A model generated the notes under the pieces. That model was not told the DNA's origin, made no database searches, and worked only from the letters and a program-made list of their open reading frames with translations. Below, piece by piece: positions 16,242 through 24,508 of a stretch of 53,332 nucleotides of DNA. A program made the position numbers and the translations under genes. The number at the start of each line of letters is the position of its first letter. The first letter of the stretch is position 1. The DNA lies in assembly GCA_022839105.1 (NCBI GenBank), contig JALHDH010000007.1, positions 1 through 53,332 on the forward strand, written 5' to 3'. The DNA is from a bacterium. Its GTDB lineage: Bacteria > Vulcanimicrobiota > Xenobia > Xenobiales > Xenobiaceae.

Positions 16242-19010
16242 ATGGCGCAGATTCCGGAACCCAACCCGGCGGGACTCGACGCGATTCGAGCCTTGGAAGA
16301 GGAGAATCGAGCGCTTCGCGAGCGCCTGGAGTCCGGACCGCTCGAAGCGGCCGAGTTGAAGCTGATGCGCCTGGCCGAGACGCTTCGCCAGGAGAACCAG
16401 CGGCTGGCAGCCGAGGTCGAGGGCCTGGGCACCAAGAACATCGAGCTGGTCTTTCAGGTCGAGGAGTCTGAAGAGAATCTGCGCGAGGTTCGCAAGGCGC
16501 ATGTCGAGATCCAGGAGGAACTCGAGCGGGTCCGCACCCAGGCCGAGGAACGCTCCAGGCTCCTGGAGGCCTCTTCCCAAGAGGCGGCCTTGACGGCCCA
16601 GGCCCGCTTGACCGAGATGGAGGGGCTTCTCGCCGAGTCCCGGAATCGGCACGAGGCCCTGGACCAGGAACTGGCTTCGCTGCACCGCGAGCTGGAAGAG
16701 GAACGGACCCGCCGCGAGCAGGCCGAGGCCGAGGTCGCGAGGTTGCGGGTGGAGGGCGAGGACCGGAGCCGGCGCGTCGAAGAACTCGAGGCCAGGGTGG
16801 CCGAGGCCGAAGGACGGGCCGGTAGCCTGGAAACCCGACTGGAGGAGGCCTCCCAGGAGAAGGCCAGGATCCAGGCCGAGGAGGAGGCCTCCAGAACGCG
16901 AGTGGAATCCCTGGAGAAGACTCTGCGGGAATTCCGCGAGCAGTTCCTGCAGAAGGTGGAGGAGCCCCGCCGGGCGGCTCGTCTTCCCGAGGATTCCCCG
17001 GCTGCTCCGGACCGGGCCCTGGCCCGCCTCATGGAGTCCCTTCTGGGCTCGACCGGTCCGGTGCTGGTCCAGAGGGTCTACGCGCGTTGCGGGATCGAGC
17101 CGGGTAGTCGCGATCCGCGGGCCCATCTCCAGGTGCTGGCTTCGCTGGAAGAGACCTCGTCGCGCCTGATTCCGACTTCCGAGAAGCGGGAGAGGCTGGG
17201 CCAGGAACTCGAACGTCTCAGGACGGTCCTTTCAGGCCTTGCAGAGGCCTCCGAGCCGGTGCCGGAGCCCGTGGCGGCTCCTGAGCCCGGGACTCCGGCC
17301 CCGGAGGCCGAGTCTCCCGAGCCTGAGGTCCTGGCAGCCCAGGCCGCCGCGGAGGAGGCCGGGCCTGAGCCCGGGACTCCGGCCCCGGAGGTCGAGTCTC
17401 CTGAGCCTGAGGTCCTGGCAGCCCAGGCCGATGCAGGCGAGGGCGCAGTCCCGGCCCCGGTTCCCAGCAGGCATCTGCGTCCCGAGGAGGATGCCGTCGC
17501 CTTCCGACGCGCCAGCGACCCGGCCTTGTGCGCCCGCATCGAGGAGGGCATGAAGCTGGTGGGCCTCGAGAAATACGACAATGCCTGGGATCTCTTCCAG
17601 GAACTGGCCCAGGCCCACCCGGAAGTCCTGGAAATCCAGGAAGGCCTCTTCTACAACTACTTCGGTTCTTTCTGCTTCAACGAGGCCCTGGAGATCGGCC
17701 GGCGGATCCTCGCAGCCGAACTGGAGTCGCCCGGGGCGGAGCGCTTCGTGAAGGCCATGCACACGGTCCTGATCGAGCGCCTCAAGGCCGTCCGCGATTC
17801 GGCCGAACGCAAGCGACTCTTCCTGAACCTGGCCGAGATCCACCTCGATGACCCGCCCCAGGCGCTGGACTTCCTGGCTCGGGCCCGGCAGATCCCCGGA
17901 CGCGGCCCGACCGACGCCCGCCTTCACTACTACAGGTTGCGCCTGCAGACCGGGGATCCCGCCGAGCAGCTTCAGGATGTCCTGGGCGCCCTGGAGGGCC
18001 TGGCCGACCATGGCGAGCTCTTCGAGGACCTCGATCGGGTCTCGGCCCAGGAGCGGAATCGAATCGTCCGGCCTGCCGCCCGGGTCGTCCTGGCCCTGGT
18101 CCACGAGGGCCGACAGAAGGCGGCCACGGCCGAGAAGGAGGCGGGGGAGCGGGTCGCCCCGATCGATCCCGATCCGGCCTTGGTGGAGCAGGAGCACGAT
18201 GATGCAGCCGACCAGATCGTCGAGTTCCTCCTGAACCGGCTGCTCCCCAGGGGACAGGTGGAGATCTCGTTCCCGGACCCCGCCTTCTCGGCCTTGCTGG
18301 CAGACTCCAAGCCCGCCCCGGTCGGCTGGAAGCCGGCCGAGTTCCTCGAACGCCTGGCCTGGCGACTCTTCCATCTGAAGAATGTGCGGGCTCATCTTTA
18401 TTCCGGGGAGGAGCCCTTCTGGTGCCAGGCCGTCCCGGAACCCACTCCCCAGGTCCTCTTCCACCCCGAGGTGGCCGGGCTTCCCGCAGCCGAGCAGCAG
18501 GGGCTGGTATTGCGGGCCTTGTTCCATCTCCACCACCGCCATGTCCACTTGCAGAGGGCTGCCGAACTTCTCGACAATCCGATGCGCTGCCGTCTTCTGG
18601 GCCTGACCCGGGACGTGGTGCAGGAGACCGGGACCGATGTTTCGGATTCGCTGGAGCGCGAGATCGACTCGCTGGATCCCGAACGTCCGGATCTGGAGCA
18701 CGAGATGGACCGCCTGCTCGGGCGCATCCACGACCACTGCCTTCGCGAGGAGTTCCTGATCCTGCGGGACTTCTTCAAGCCTGGCCGATTGTTCCGGGTT
18801 CGTCTGGAGGGTTCCGCGGATCGCTTCGTCTCCCGTCTGGTGGGCCTGACCGCCGCCTCCTACGGGATCGCCCGCACCGAGCTGGGTCGCACGCCCCTCT
18901 TCGAGGAGATCGAGAAGACGGGCTTCGGCGCCCTGTACCGCCACCCCCTGGAAACCTGGCGGACGCAGCGCTCCCGCCTGCAGCGCCTCTGGATCAGCGC
19001 TTTGCGCTGA
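16242..19010 (+). CDS. Coiled-coil and helical-repeat protein, third gene of the Hsp90-like unit
   Basis: Encodes 922 residues. ATG 16242 is chosen because GGAGG lies 6 nt upstream; a frame-open ATG at 16191 has no such site. Residues 10-250 are a long coiled coil (heptads of E/L/R such as 'EELERVRTQAEERSRLLEA'). About 270-340 is a small globular part. About 345-410 is a disordered Pro/Glu linker containing two 28-residue repeats. About 420-922 is mostly helical and begins with a TPR-like unit ('LEKYDNAWDLFQELAQAHPE'). No catalytic motif is recognised. Its position 82 bp behind the giant protein, in the same orientation, suggests a shared transcript and a scaffold or client-binding role. Its 3' end, including the stop, is duplicated at 18989-19115. 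Confidence 0.75.
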   Translation: MAQIPEPNPAGLDAIRALEEENRALRERLESGPLEAAELKLMRLAETLRQENQRLAAEVEGLGTKNIELVFQVEESEENLREVRKAHVEIQEELERVRTQAEERSRLLEASSQEAALTAQARLTEMEGLLAESRNRHEALDQELASLHRELEEERTRREQAEAEVARLRVEGEDRSRRVEELEARVAEAEGRAGSLETRLEEASQEKARIQAEEEASRTRVESLEKTLREFREQFLQKVEEPRRAARLPEDSPAAPDRALARLMESLLGSTGPVLVQRVYARCGIEPGSRDPRAHLQVLASLEETSSRLIPTSEKRERLGQELERLRTVLSGLAEASEPVPEPVAAPEPGTPAPEAESPEPEVLAAQAAAEEAGPEPGTPAPEVESPEPEVLAAQADAGEGAVPAPVPSRHLRPEEDAVAFRRASDPALCARIEEGMKLVGLEKYDNAWDLFQELAQAHPEVLEIQEGLFYNYFGSFCFNEALEIGRRILAAELESPGAERFVKAMHTVLIERLKAVRDSAERKRLFLNLAEIHLDDPPQALDFLARARQIPGRGPTDARLHYYRLRLQTGDPAEQLQDVLGALEGLADHGELFEDLDRVSAQERNRIVRPAARVVLALVHEGRQKAATAEKEAGERVAPIDPDPALVEQEHDDAADQIVEFLLNRLLPRGQVEISFPDPAFSALLADSKPAPVGWKPAEFLERLAWRLFHLKNVRAHLYSGEEPFWCQAVPEPTPQVLFHPEVAGLPAAEQQGLVLRALFHLHHRHVHLQRAAELLDNPMRCRLLGLTRDVVQETGTDVSDSLEREIDSLDPERPDLEHEMDRLLGRIHDHCLREEFLILRDFFKPGRLFRVRLEGSADRFVSRLVGLTAASYGIARTELGRTPLFEEIEKTGFGALYRHPLETWRTQRSRLQRLWISALR
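17280..17429 (+). repeat. In-frame direct repeat, 84-bp period, in coiled-coil gene
   Basis: Positions 17280-17345 and 17364-17429 are nearly identical, differing at about two bases. They encode two copies of a P-E-P-G-T-P-A-P-E-x-E-S-P-E-P-E linker. The near identity at the DNA level indicates a recent duplication. Confidence 0.9.
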
Positions 19011-19115
19011 GCCAGAGGCGCGCTGCCCGGTGCGGGAGCGCCGGGCACGAGTCGTCGTATTCCTGGATCAGCGCTTTGCGCTGAGCCAGAGGCGCGCTGC
19101 CCGGTGCGGGAGCGC
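18989..19115. repeat. 53-bp direct repeat with hairpins at the gene's 3' end
   Basis: An exact 53-bp sequence occurs at 18989-19041 and 19063-19115 (74-bp period). Copy one holds the last codons and the TGA of the coiled-coil gene; copy two is downstream and non-coding. Each copy contains a CAGCGC-TTT-GCGCTG hairpin. Copy one also forms a TGCCCGG/CCGGGCA stem at 19024-19047, which copy two cannot form because the right arm differs. It could be a duplicated terminator or a REP-like palindromic element. Confidence 0.8.
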
Positions 19116-19121
19116 TCCTCT

Positions 19122-20435
19122 TCAGCCCCCTGTGGAGGGTTCGTGGACCTCCGGCAGGGGGCATTGCCTCTCCTGGAGGGGGCGGGTGATCAGTCGGACT
19201 CCCCACTTCCACGTGAAATAGGCCCAGGTCCAGCGGATCAGGACCAGCATGCGCAACTGGAAGTCGACCAGGAACATCAGGTGGACGAAGAGCCAGGCCA
19301 ACCAGGCCAGGGGACCCGTCATCTGCACCGGGCCGACGAAGGCCACCGCGGCCGATCTGCCGATGGTGGCCATGCTTCCCTTGTCCCGGTACTGGAAGGG
19401 GGTGGTCTTCTCGCCCTTCAGCAGGCGCAGGATGTCCCGGGCCGCGTGACGCCCCTGCTGGACGGCCACGGGGGCCACCCCGGGCAGGGTCCTGCCTTCG
19501 AAGGTGTGGGGGTGTTCGTAGTGGGCCATGTCCCCCAGGCACCAAACCCGCTCCTGGCCGGGCAGGCGCAGATCGGCTTCCACCAGCAGACGGCCGGCCC
19601 GGTCGCGATTCGAACCCAGGCTCTCGGCCAGCTCGTGGCCGCCCACCCCGGCGGCCCAGACGCAGGTCTCGGTGGGGATGGGTCCGGTCGAGGTCTCGAC
19701 CAGTCCCGGACGGATGCTCAGGACCTTCTCCTTCACCCGGACCTCGACGCCCAGCCGCCTGAGGCGCTCGGCGGCATCCTGGCGCAGGCGCTCCGGGAAG
19801 GGGCCCAGCAGCGAGTCGGCGGCCTCGATCAGCACGATTCGGGCCGAGGCCGGGTCGATGCCCCGGAAATCCCAGCGCAGGACGTGGCGGCGCAACTCGG
19901 CAAAGGCCCCGGCCAGCTCCACCCCGGTCGGTCCTCCGCCGACGACGACGAAGGTCATCAGACGCTTGCGATCCTCGGGATCCCGGGCCTTCTCGGCGCG
20001 TTCGAAGGCCGCCAGCAGGCGGGTGCGGATCTCGATCGCGTCGTCGAGGCTCTTCAGGCCCGGGGCGTGGGGCCTCCACTGGTCCTGGCCGAAGTAGGAG
20101 GTTCGGCCGCCCATGGCCAGGATCAGGTGGTCGTAGGAAAGACGCGTCTGCCCCCCATCGAGGTCGACCGTGCGCTGCTCATAGTCGATGCTGGTGACCT
20201 CGCCCATCAGGACCCTGGCGTTCTTCTGGCCTCGCAGGACGGCTCGGGTCGCAGCCGCGATTTCGGAGGGGTTCAGGGCTGCCGAGGCGACCTGGTACAA
20301 CAGGGGCTGGAAGAGGTGATGGTTGGTGCGGTCCACCAGGGTGACCCGGACATGACGCGCCTTGCGCAGGGCCTTGACGGCCGCCAGGCCGGCGAAGCCG
20401 GCCCCGAGCACCACCACGTGGGCGGGGGATGACAT
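19122..20435 (-). CDS. ndh: Type II NADH dehydrogenase (NDH-2)
   Basis: Encodes 437 residues from ATG 20435 with GAGGAG about 6 nt upstream. NDH-2 passes electrons from NADH to quinone without proton pumping. Two dinucleotide folds are present: FAD 'VVVLGAGFAGLAAVKAL' near residue 8 and NADH 'FVVVGGGPTGVELAGAFAE' near 167. 'FQPLLYQVASAAL' and 'VWAAGVGGHELA' are typical of the family, as is 'VWCLGDMA' near 300 (FAD-binding Asp). The C terminus has 'VAVQQGRHAARDI' and a hydrophobic amphipathic region (about 355-420) for membrane attachment. The gene starts 26 bp after the end of csaB on the same strand, so the two may be co-transcribed. Confidence 0.92.
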   Translation of the reverse strand: MSSPAHVVVLGAGFAGLAAVKALRKARHVRVTLVDRTNHHLFQPLLYQVASAALNPSEIAAATRAVLRGQKNARVLMGEVTSIDYEQRTVDLDGGQTRLSYDHLILAMGGRTSYFGQDQWRPHAPGLKSLDDAIEIRTRLLAAFERAEKARDPEDRKRLMTFVVVGGGPTGVELAGAFAELRRHVLRWDFRGIDPASARIVLIEAADSLLGPFPERLRQDAAERLRRLGVEVRVKEKVLSIRPGLVETSTGPIPTETCVWAAGVGGHELAESLGSNRDRAGRLLVEADLRLPGQERVWCLGDMAHYEHPHTFEGRTLPGVAPVAVQQGRHAARDILRLLKGEKTTPFQYRDKGSMATIGRSAAVAFVGPVQMTGPLAWLAWLFVHLMFLVDFQLRMLVLIRWTWAYFTWKWGVRLITRPLQERQCPLPEVHEPSTGG

Positions 20436-20461
20436 CTCGCGTTCTCCTCGGCGGAAGGATC

Positions 20462-21616
20462 TCAAACGTCCGGCGCGGGACCATCGGCGCGGTCCAGCAC
20501 CGCCAGGGCTGCGCGCGGATCCCTGGTCCGGGCCAGGGCCAGCGCGCCCGAGACTGCCCTTCGGGCGGCCTCGCGCATCGCGTCGGCGCGTTCCTTTATA
20601 CCCTTCTGCAGAGTCTTTCGATCCTTGTAGAGGGCGTGCATGGATGCCTGAAGCTCTTCGGCCGAGAGGCTCTGCAAGGGCAGGTGCAGTCCCCCGGCCC
20701 GGGCGCAGAAGCGCTCGACCTTCGGATCATAGGAGAGTCCCAGATGGGGCAGGCCCTGGCCCGCCGCCAGGATCAGGGCGTGGAGTCGCATGGCCACGAC
20801 CAGATCCGACTGGGCCAGAAGGCCCACGGTTTCGCGCGGAGTCCGGGGTCGGGCGACCCGGGCCCGAGGACCCAGGCCCGCGGCGATCCGCTCGGAGGGC
20901 TCGGTGTCGCGATCCGGTTGGAAGGCCAGGAACAGGTACCTGGCCCCGGTGGCCCGGGAGAATTCCTCCAGGGCGCGGGTCAGGGCCTCCAGGGGCGCTC
21001 CCGGCCAGGGCCGGACAGCCACGGCCACCAGCGGTCCGCTCTCCTCGGGAGTCCGGCCGAGGCCTTCCGCGTGCAGGATGGCAGCACTCTCTGCGGGAGG
21101 TGGGGGCTCGAGCAGGAGCGCCGGGTCGGCGGTGAGCCGGACCGGAACCCGGGGGGCCAGGGCCTGGAAATCCTGGCAGGAGGGTTCGTCCCGGAAGGTC
21201 GCCAGGTTGGCCAGGGGGGCCAGAAGGCGAGCCAGGATCCGCCCCTTGGGGGTCCGCAGCGGCCCCCAGCCCTGGCAGAAGAGCATGGCCTGGCGTCCCA
21301 GCCCGCGGGCCAGGGCCACCAGTCCCAGATAGTAGGCCACGCTCCCGGGACCGGTAGAGTCCTGGACCAGGCCGCCTCCGCCCGAGATCAGGAGATCGGA
21401 ATCCAGCATGGCCCGGAGGATGGGCAGGGGACTCTTTCGGGGAACAGGCTCCAGGCCCAGCGCCCGGGCGCGCTCGGGGTCGGCCGTCAGGACGCGCAGG
21501 CGGGCCTGGGGGCTCTGGCGTTGGAGTTCTCCGGTCAGGGATTCCAGGATGGCTTCGTCCCCCAGGTTGCCGAACCCGAAGTAGCCCGAGACCAGGATTC
21601 TGGGTGGTGCAGACAC
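20462..21616 (-). CDS. csaB: Polysaccharide pyruvyl transferase CsaB
   Basis: Encodes 384 residues from GTG 21616, which places the family start 'ILVSGYFGFGNLGDEAILES' at residue 6; the longer open frame would add 73 unsupported residues. CsaB transfers pyruvate from PEP to a cell-wall polysaccharide, which creates ketal groups bound by S-layer (SLH) domains. Further family motifs are 'DLLISGGGGLVQDSTG', 'YYLGLVALARGLG', 'VAVAVRPWPG' and 'LVVAMRLHALILAAGQG'. The length is usual for the family. It is followed by ndh and is divergent from a GT-C glycosyltransferase gene, in keeping with an envelope-polysaccharide context. Confidence 0.9.
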   Translation of the reverse strand: MSAPPRILVSGYFGFGNLGDEAILESLTGELQRQSPQARLRVLTADPERARALGLEPVPRKSPLPILRAMLDSDLLISGGGGLVQDSTGPGSVAYYLGLVALARGLGRQAMLFCQGWGPLRTPKGRILARLLAPLANLATFRDEPSCQDFQALAPRVPVRLTADPALLLEPPPPAESAAILHAEGLGRTPEESGPLVAVAVRPWPGAPLEALTRALEEFSRATGARYLFLAFQPDRDTEPSERIAAGLGPRARVARPRTPRETVGLLAQSDLVVAMRLHALILAAGQGLPHLGLSYDPKVERFCARAGGLHLPLQSLSAEELQASMHALYKDRKTLQKGIKERADAMREAARRAVSGALALARTRDPRAALAVLDRADGPAPDV

Positions 21617-21737
21617 GCGGCGTTCTACGCCGGAGGGGCGCAGGATCCTCTGCTCCGGGCCGGCGTGGGAGGGGGAAGGTTCCGGAGTCTGCCAGGCCTG
21701 CAGGAATGGCTTTCCGGCAGACAGAACCCGGCCCGCC

Positions 21738-23249
21738 GTGGACTCCTCCAGGAACCCGTCTGTCTGGGGCCTTGTCGGGATCGTGCTGCTGGCGGCGCTG
21801 ATCCGGCTGAGCGCCGCTTCTTCGGCCGGGGTCATGAACGACGAGGCCTTCAGCTTCTATGCCGCCTCCCGCCCCCTGGCGGAGATGTCCCAGGCCCTCC
21901 GGGCGGACATGAGCCCCCCGACCTGGTATGTGGTGCTCAAGCCTCTGGTCGGTCTCACCTCCGAACCTCTGCCCCTCCGGCTTCCCTCGGTCCTTCTGGG
22001 AATCCTGGCCGTGGCCTGCGCCTTCCTGGCAGGTCGTCGGGTTCTGGGCAACGGCGTCTGGCCGGCCCTGGTGGTGGCCTCTTCGTATCCGGTCTGGCTG
22101 GCAGAGGCCCAGATCCGCCAGTACGGCCTGCAGGACCTGGCGGCCGGCGTGGCCCTGGTGCTGGCCCTGAAGGCGGTCCGGGAGCGCCTTTCGGCCACCG
22201 AGAGGGTGGGCTATCTGCTGGCCTTGTGCGTGATGCCCGTCATGCATTATGGGGGATTCCTGATCCTGGCGGGCCTGTGGCTGGCCCTGGCCCTGGGCCC
22301 GGCGATCCCCGACCGCTGGCGCATGTTGGGGCTGACGACCCTGGGAGCCCTTCCCGGGCTGGCCTGGCTGGCCTGGAGCATGCTGGGCCCCGTTCTTCCC
22401 GACGCCGTCGATGCGCGCCACCTCTCGCTGCATCTGCCCCGATTGGCTCATCTCCCGGCCTACCTGACGGGTCTCTCGCTGCCCGCCTCCTGGCCGGGGC
22501 TTCGCGAACTGGTGCCGGGCTGGACCGGCCAACTGCTGGACCTGATCGGCCTGGGGCTCTGGAGCCTCTGGGGCTGGGGCTGGCTGCGCCTGGCGCGGGG
22601 CGGGGCACGAGGTGAGGCGCTGGTCCTGGGGTTGGGCTTCCTGGTCTCGGTGGGCGGCTATGTGCTCGGCCACTCCCTGGGCATCCAGCCCTTCCAGCCT
22701 CGTTACCTGGTTCCGGTCGCTGCGTTCTTCGTGATGCCGATGCTGGTCGGGGCGGGCCGGTTCGCCCCCGTCCTGGTCGGACTCCTCCTGCTGGTCAACC
22801 TGGCGACGGCGGGCTTCTTCCCCAGGGATCCCTATCTCTGGAACCAGGACTGGCCCGGCGCGGTGGACTGGATCCGCCAGCGCGAGCAGGCAGGGGACGT
22901 GCTGGCGGTGAGCATGCCCTATGCCTTGATGGGCCTGAACTACACCTACGCGCGCGACCAGGTCGAGGTGGACTTCTCTCGTCCGGGCCAGATGGGCTTC
23001 GTCTTCCGCCCGGGATACCGGGGGCTGCCCCAGATCCCGTTGCCTGCCGCCCCTCCCGCGGGTCCCCCGGGGCCGGGTCGGGTCTTCCTGGTCCTGTGCC
23101 CCTTCGGGGACTCCGAACTGGTGGGGCTCATCGACTGGTTCAACCGGCATTATCGGATCGTGGAGGCCCGGATCCAGCCCTGCGTCAACGTCTGGGGCCG
23201 GACGGCCGTCTTCCTGCTGGAGCCCGTGGCGGGGGTCGACCCGGGATAG
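21738..23249 (+). CDS. GT-C family glycosyltransferase (GT39/PMT_2-like)
   Basis: Encodes 503 residues from GTG 21738. About ten hydrophobic segments occupy residues 10-370. The first large periplasmic loop begins with 'GVMNDEAFSFYAASRPLAE', whose Asp-Glu pair is the catalytic/metal signature of GT-C enzymes using polyprenyl-phosphate sugars. 'SYPVWLAEAQIRQYGLQDL' matches the conserved second loop. The C-terminal ~130 residues are soluble. The acceptor is unknown. The neighbouring csaB suggests a role in decorating an envelope glycopolymer or glycoprotein. Confidence 0.85.
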   Translation: MDSSRNPSVWGLVGIVLLAALIRLSAASSAGVMNDEAFSFYAASRPLAEMSQALRADMSPPTWYVVLKPLVGLTSEPLPLRLPSVLLGILAVACAFLAGRRVLGNGVWPALVVASSYPVWLAEAQIRQYGLQDLAAGVALVLALKAVRERLSATERVGYLLALCVMPVMHYGGFLILAGLWLALALGPAIPDRWRMLGLTTLGALPGLAWLAWSMLGPVLPDAVDARHLSLHLPRLAHLPAYLTGLSLPASWPGLRELVPGWTGQLLDLIGLGLWSLWGWGWLRLARGGARGEALVLGLGFLVSVGGYVLGHSLGIQPFQPRYLVPVAAFFVMPMLVGAGRFAPVLVGLLLLVNLATAGFFPRDPYLWNQDWPGAVDWIRQREQAGDVLAVSMPYALMGLNYTYARDQVEVDFSRPGQMGFVFRPGYRGLPQIPLPAAPPAGPPGPGRVFLVLCPFGDSELVGLIDWFNRHYRIVEARIQPCVNVWGRTAVFLLEPVAGVDPG

Positions 23250-23275
23250 AGGACTCAGTCCGTCAGCAGGCGCTG

Positions 23276-23291
23276 CGATCGCCGGCGATCG
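23276..23291. other. Perfect 16-bp palindrome in the 164-bp gap
   Basis: CGATCGCCGGCGATCG lies 27 nt after the stop at 23249. It includes GCGATCGC at its left edge, the octamer over-represented in some cyanobacterial genomes; one copy says nothing about ancestry. It may be an operator or terminator stem. Confidence 0.4.
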
Positions 23292-23413
23292 AGCCACATC
23301 CCCCGGCGCTCCGGACAGGCTGGCCAGGCAGACCGCTCTGGGGACCTCAGCCGAAAGGCCACCCGGAGGCCCGTCGGGAAGGTCGACCCGGGGGGGAGGC
23401 GAAGGTCTGCGCC

Positions 23414-24328
23414 GTGTCCAGGTTCATGGTCGTCGTGGGGATTGCGCTGTTGCTGGCTCTGGGGATCGGGTGCCGAGGCGGGGAAGAGGCGGAGGGCTTC
23501 TCGGGAGAGCGGGCCCTGGAACACGTGCGCACCCAGGTCCTCCTGGGGCCGAGACCGCCCGGCAGCGAGGCGGCCGGGCGCCTGCGCTCGTGGCTTCGGG
23601 CTGAACTCGAGACCCTGGGCTTCCAGGTCCACGAACAGCCCTTCGTGGCGCGCACTCCGCTGGGAGCGATCTCGATGGTCAACCTCGTGGCCTTCCTGTC
23701 CGGCTCCTCGGAGCGGATGCTCGTCCTGGGGGCGCACGCCGACACCAAGCGCTTCGCGGAGTTCGAGTTCGTCGGGGCCAACGACGGAGCCTCGGGGGTG
23801 GCGGCCGTCTTGGAGCTGGCCCGCGTCCTGAGCGCCAGGCCCTTGCGACACACCCTGGCCCTGACCTTCTTCGACGGTGAGGAGGCCCTGGTGGAATGGG
23901 GGCCGGATGACAGCCTGTATGGCAGCACCCACCTGGTCGACTCCTGGGTGGAGAGCAGACTGGCTCGGAAGGTCTCGGCGGTCTTCATCCTGGACATGGT
24001 CGGGGATCGGAACCTGAGGATCACCGACGAGCTGAATTCCCATCCCCAGTTGCGTTCCCGACTCCGGGAGGAGGCCGCCCGCCTGGGGTACGCCAGGATC
24101 TTTTCCGGACCTGAGCAGGGCGTGGAGGACGACCACATCCCCTTCCTCATGGCCGGCATCCCCGCACTCAACGTGATCGGCTTCGCCATCTCGCCGGAAG
24201 GAGTCGTGCCGACCTACTGGCATTCCCCCCACGACACCCTGGACAAGGTCAGCGCCTCCAGCCTTCAGGCCGTGGGTCGTACCGTCGAGGCCTGCCTGCG
24301 AAGGCTGGACCTTGAATTGAATCCCTGA
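23414..24328 (+). CDS. Glutaminyl-peptide cyclotransferase-like M28 lipoprotein
   Basis: Encodes 304 residues from GTG 23414 (GAAGGT 8 nt upstream); ATG 23426 is an alternative. A lipoprotein signal ends in 'LALGIGC'. The mature part is an M28-type zinc hydrolase with 'LVLGAHADT', 'GANDGASGVAAVLELARVL', 'LTFFDGEEALVEWGPDDSLYGS', 'ILDMVGDRN', 'GVEDDHIPFLMAGIPALNVI' and 'YWHSPHDTLDKV'. The E-E-A-x3-W-x-P-x-D-S-L-Y-G-S and D-D-H-I-P-F blocks are diagnostic of animal-type (type II) glutaminyl cyclases rather than general aminopeptidases. Such enzymes convert N-terminal Gln to pyroglutamate. It would act at the outer face of a membrane. Confidence 0.85.
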   Translation: MSRFMVVVGIALLLALGIGCRGGEEAEGFSGERALEHVRTQVLLGPRPPGSEAAGRLRSWLRAELETLGFQVHEQPFVARTPLGAISMVNLVAFLSGSSERMLVLGAHADTKRFAEFEFVGANDGASGVAAVLELARVLSARPLRHTLALTFFDGEEALVEWGPDDSLYGSTHLVDSWVESRLARKVSAVFILDMVGDRNLRITDELNSHPQLRSRLREEAARLGYARIFSGPEQGVEDDHIPFLMAGIPALNVIGFAISPEGVVPTYWHSPHDTLDKVSASSLQAVGRTVEACLRRLDLELNP

Positions 24329-24340
24329 AGACCGGCTGGA

Positions 24341-24374
24341 CCCCTCGCCGGAGGGCCACCCGCGAGGGGCTTTC
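24341..24374 (+). terminator. Rho-independent-like terminator after M28 gene
   Basis: CCCCTCGC (24341-24348) pairs with GCGAGGGG (24362-24369) and is followed by CTTTCC. It lies 12 nt after the stop at 24328. Confidence 0.6.
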
Positions 24375-24443
24375 CGGGCCCCGGGCTGCCGAGTGCGGGG
24401 GAGGGACGATTCGCGTCGGAATCCAGGATTGCCGGGGAATGTG

Positions 24444-24449
24444 TAGAAT
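24444..24449 (+). promoter_or_regulatory. Possible -10 box for response-regulator gene
   Basis: TAGAAT lies 60 nt upstream of the GTG at 24509, with TG directly before it. No good -35 hexamer is seen at normal spacing. The octamer TAGAATGC also occurs at 2592. Confidence 0.3.
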
Positions 24450-24508
24450 GCTCTTCGCGGCATCGGGGAAGACCCCGGAGAAGCGTTCAGCAGGGAAGGT
24501 CGGTTTTT

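Noticed and set aside
13860..17126. 1088-residue open frame on the minus strand
   Set aside because: It lies antisense to two well-supported genes. Its composition (Gln/Leu/Gly-rich, low complexity) is that of a G+C-rich shadow frame, and it has no domain.
18989..19115. 53-bp direct repeat as an attachment site of an integrated element
   Set aside because: The copies are only 74 bp apart with no integrase or cargo between them.
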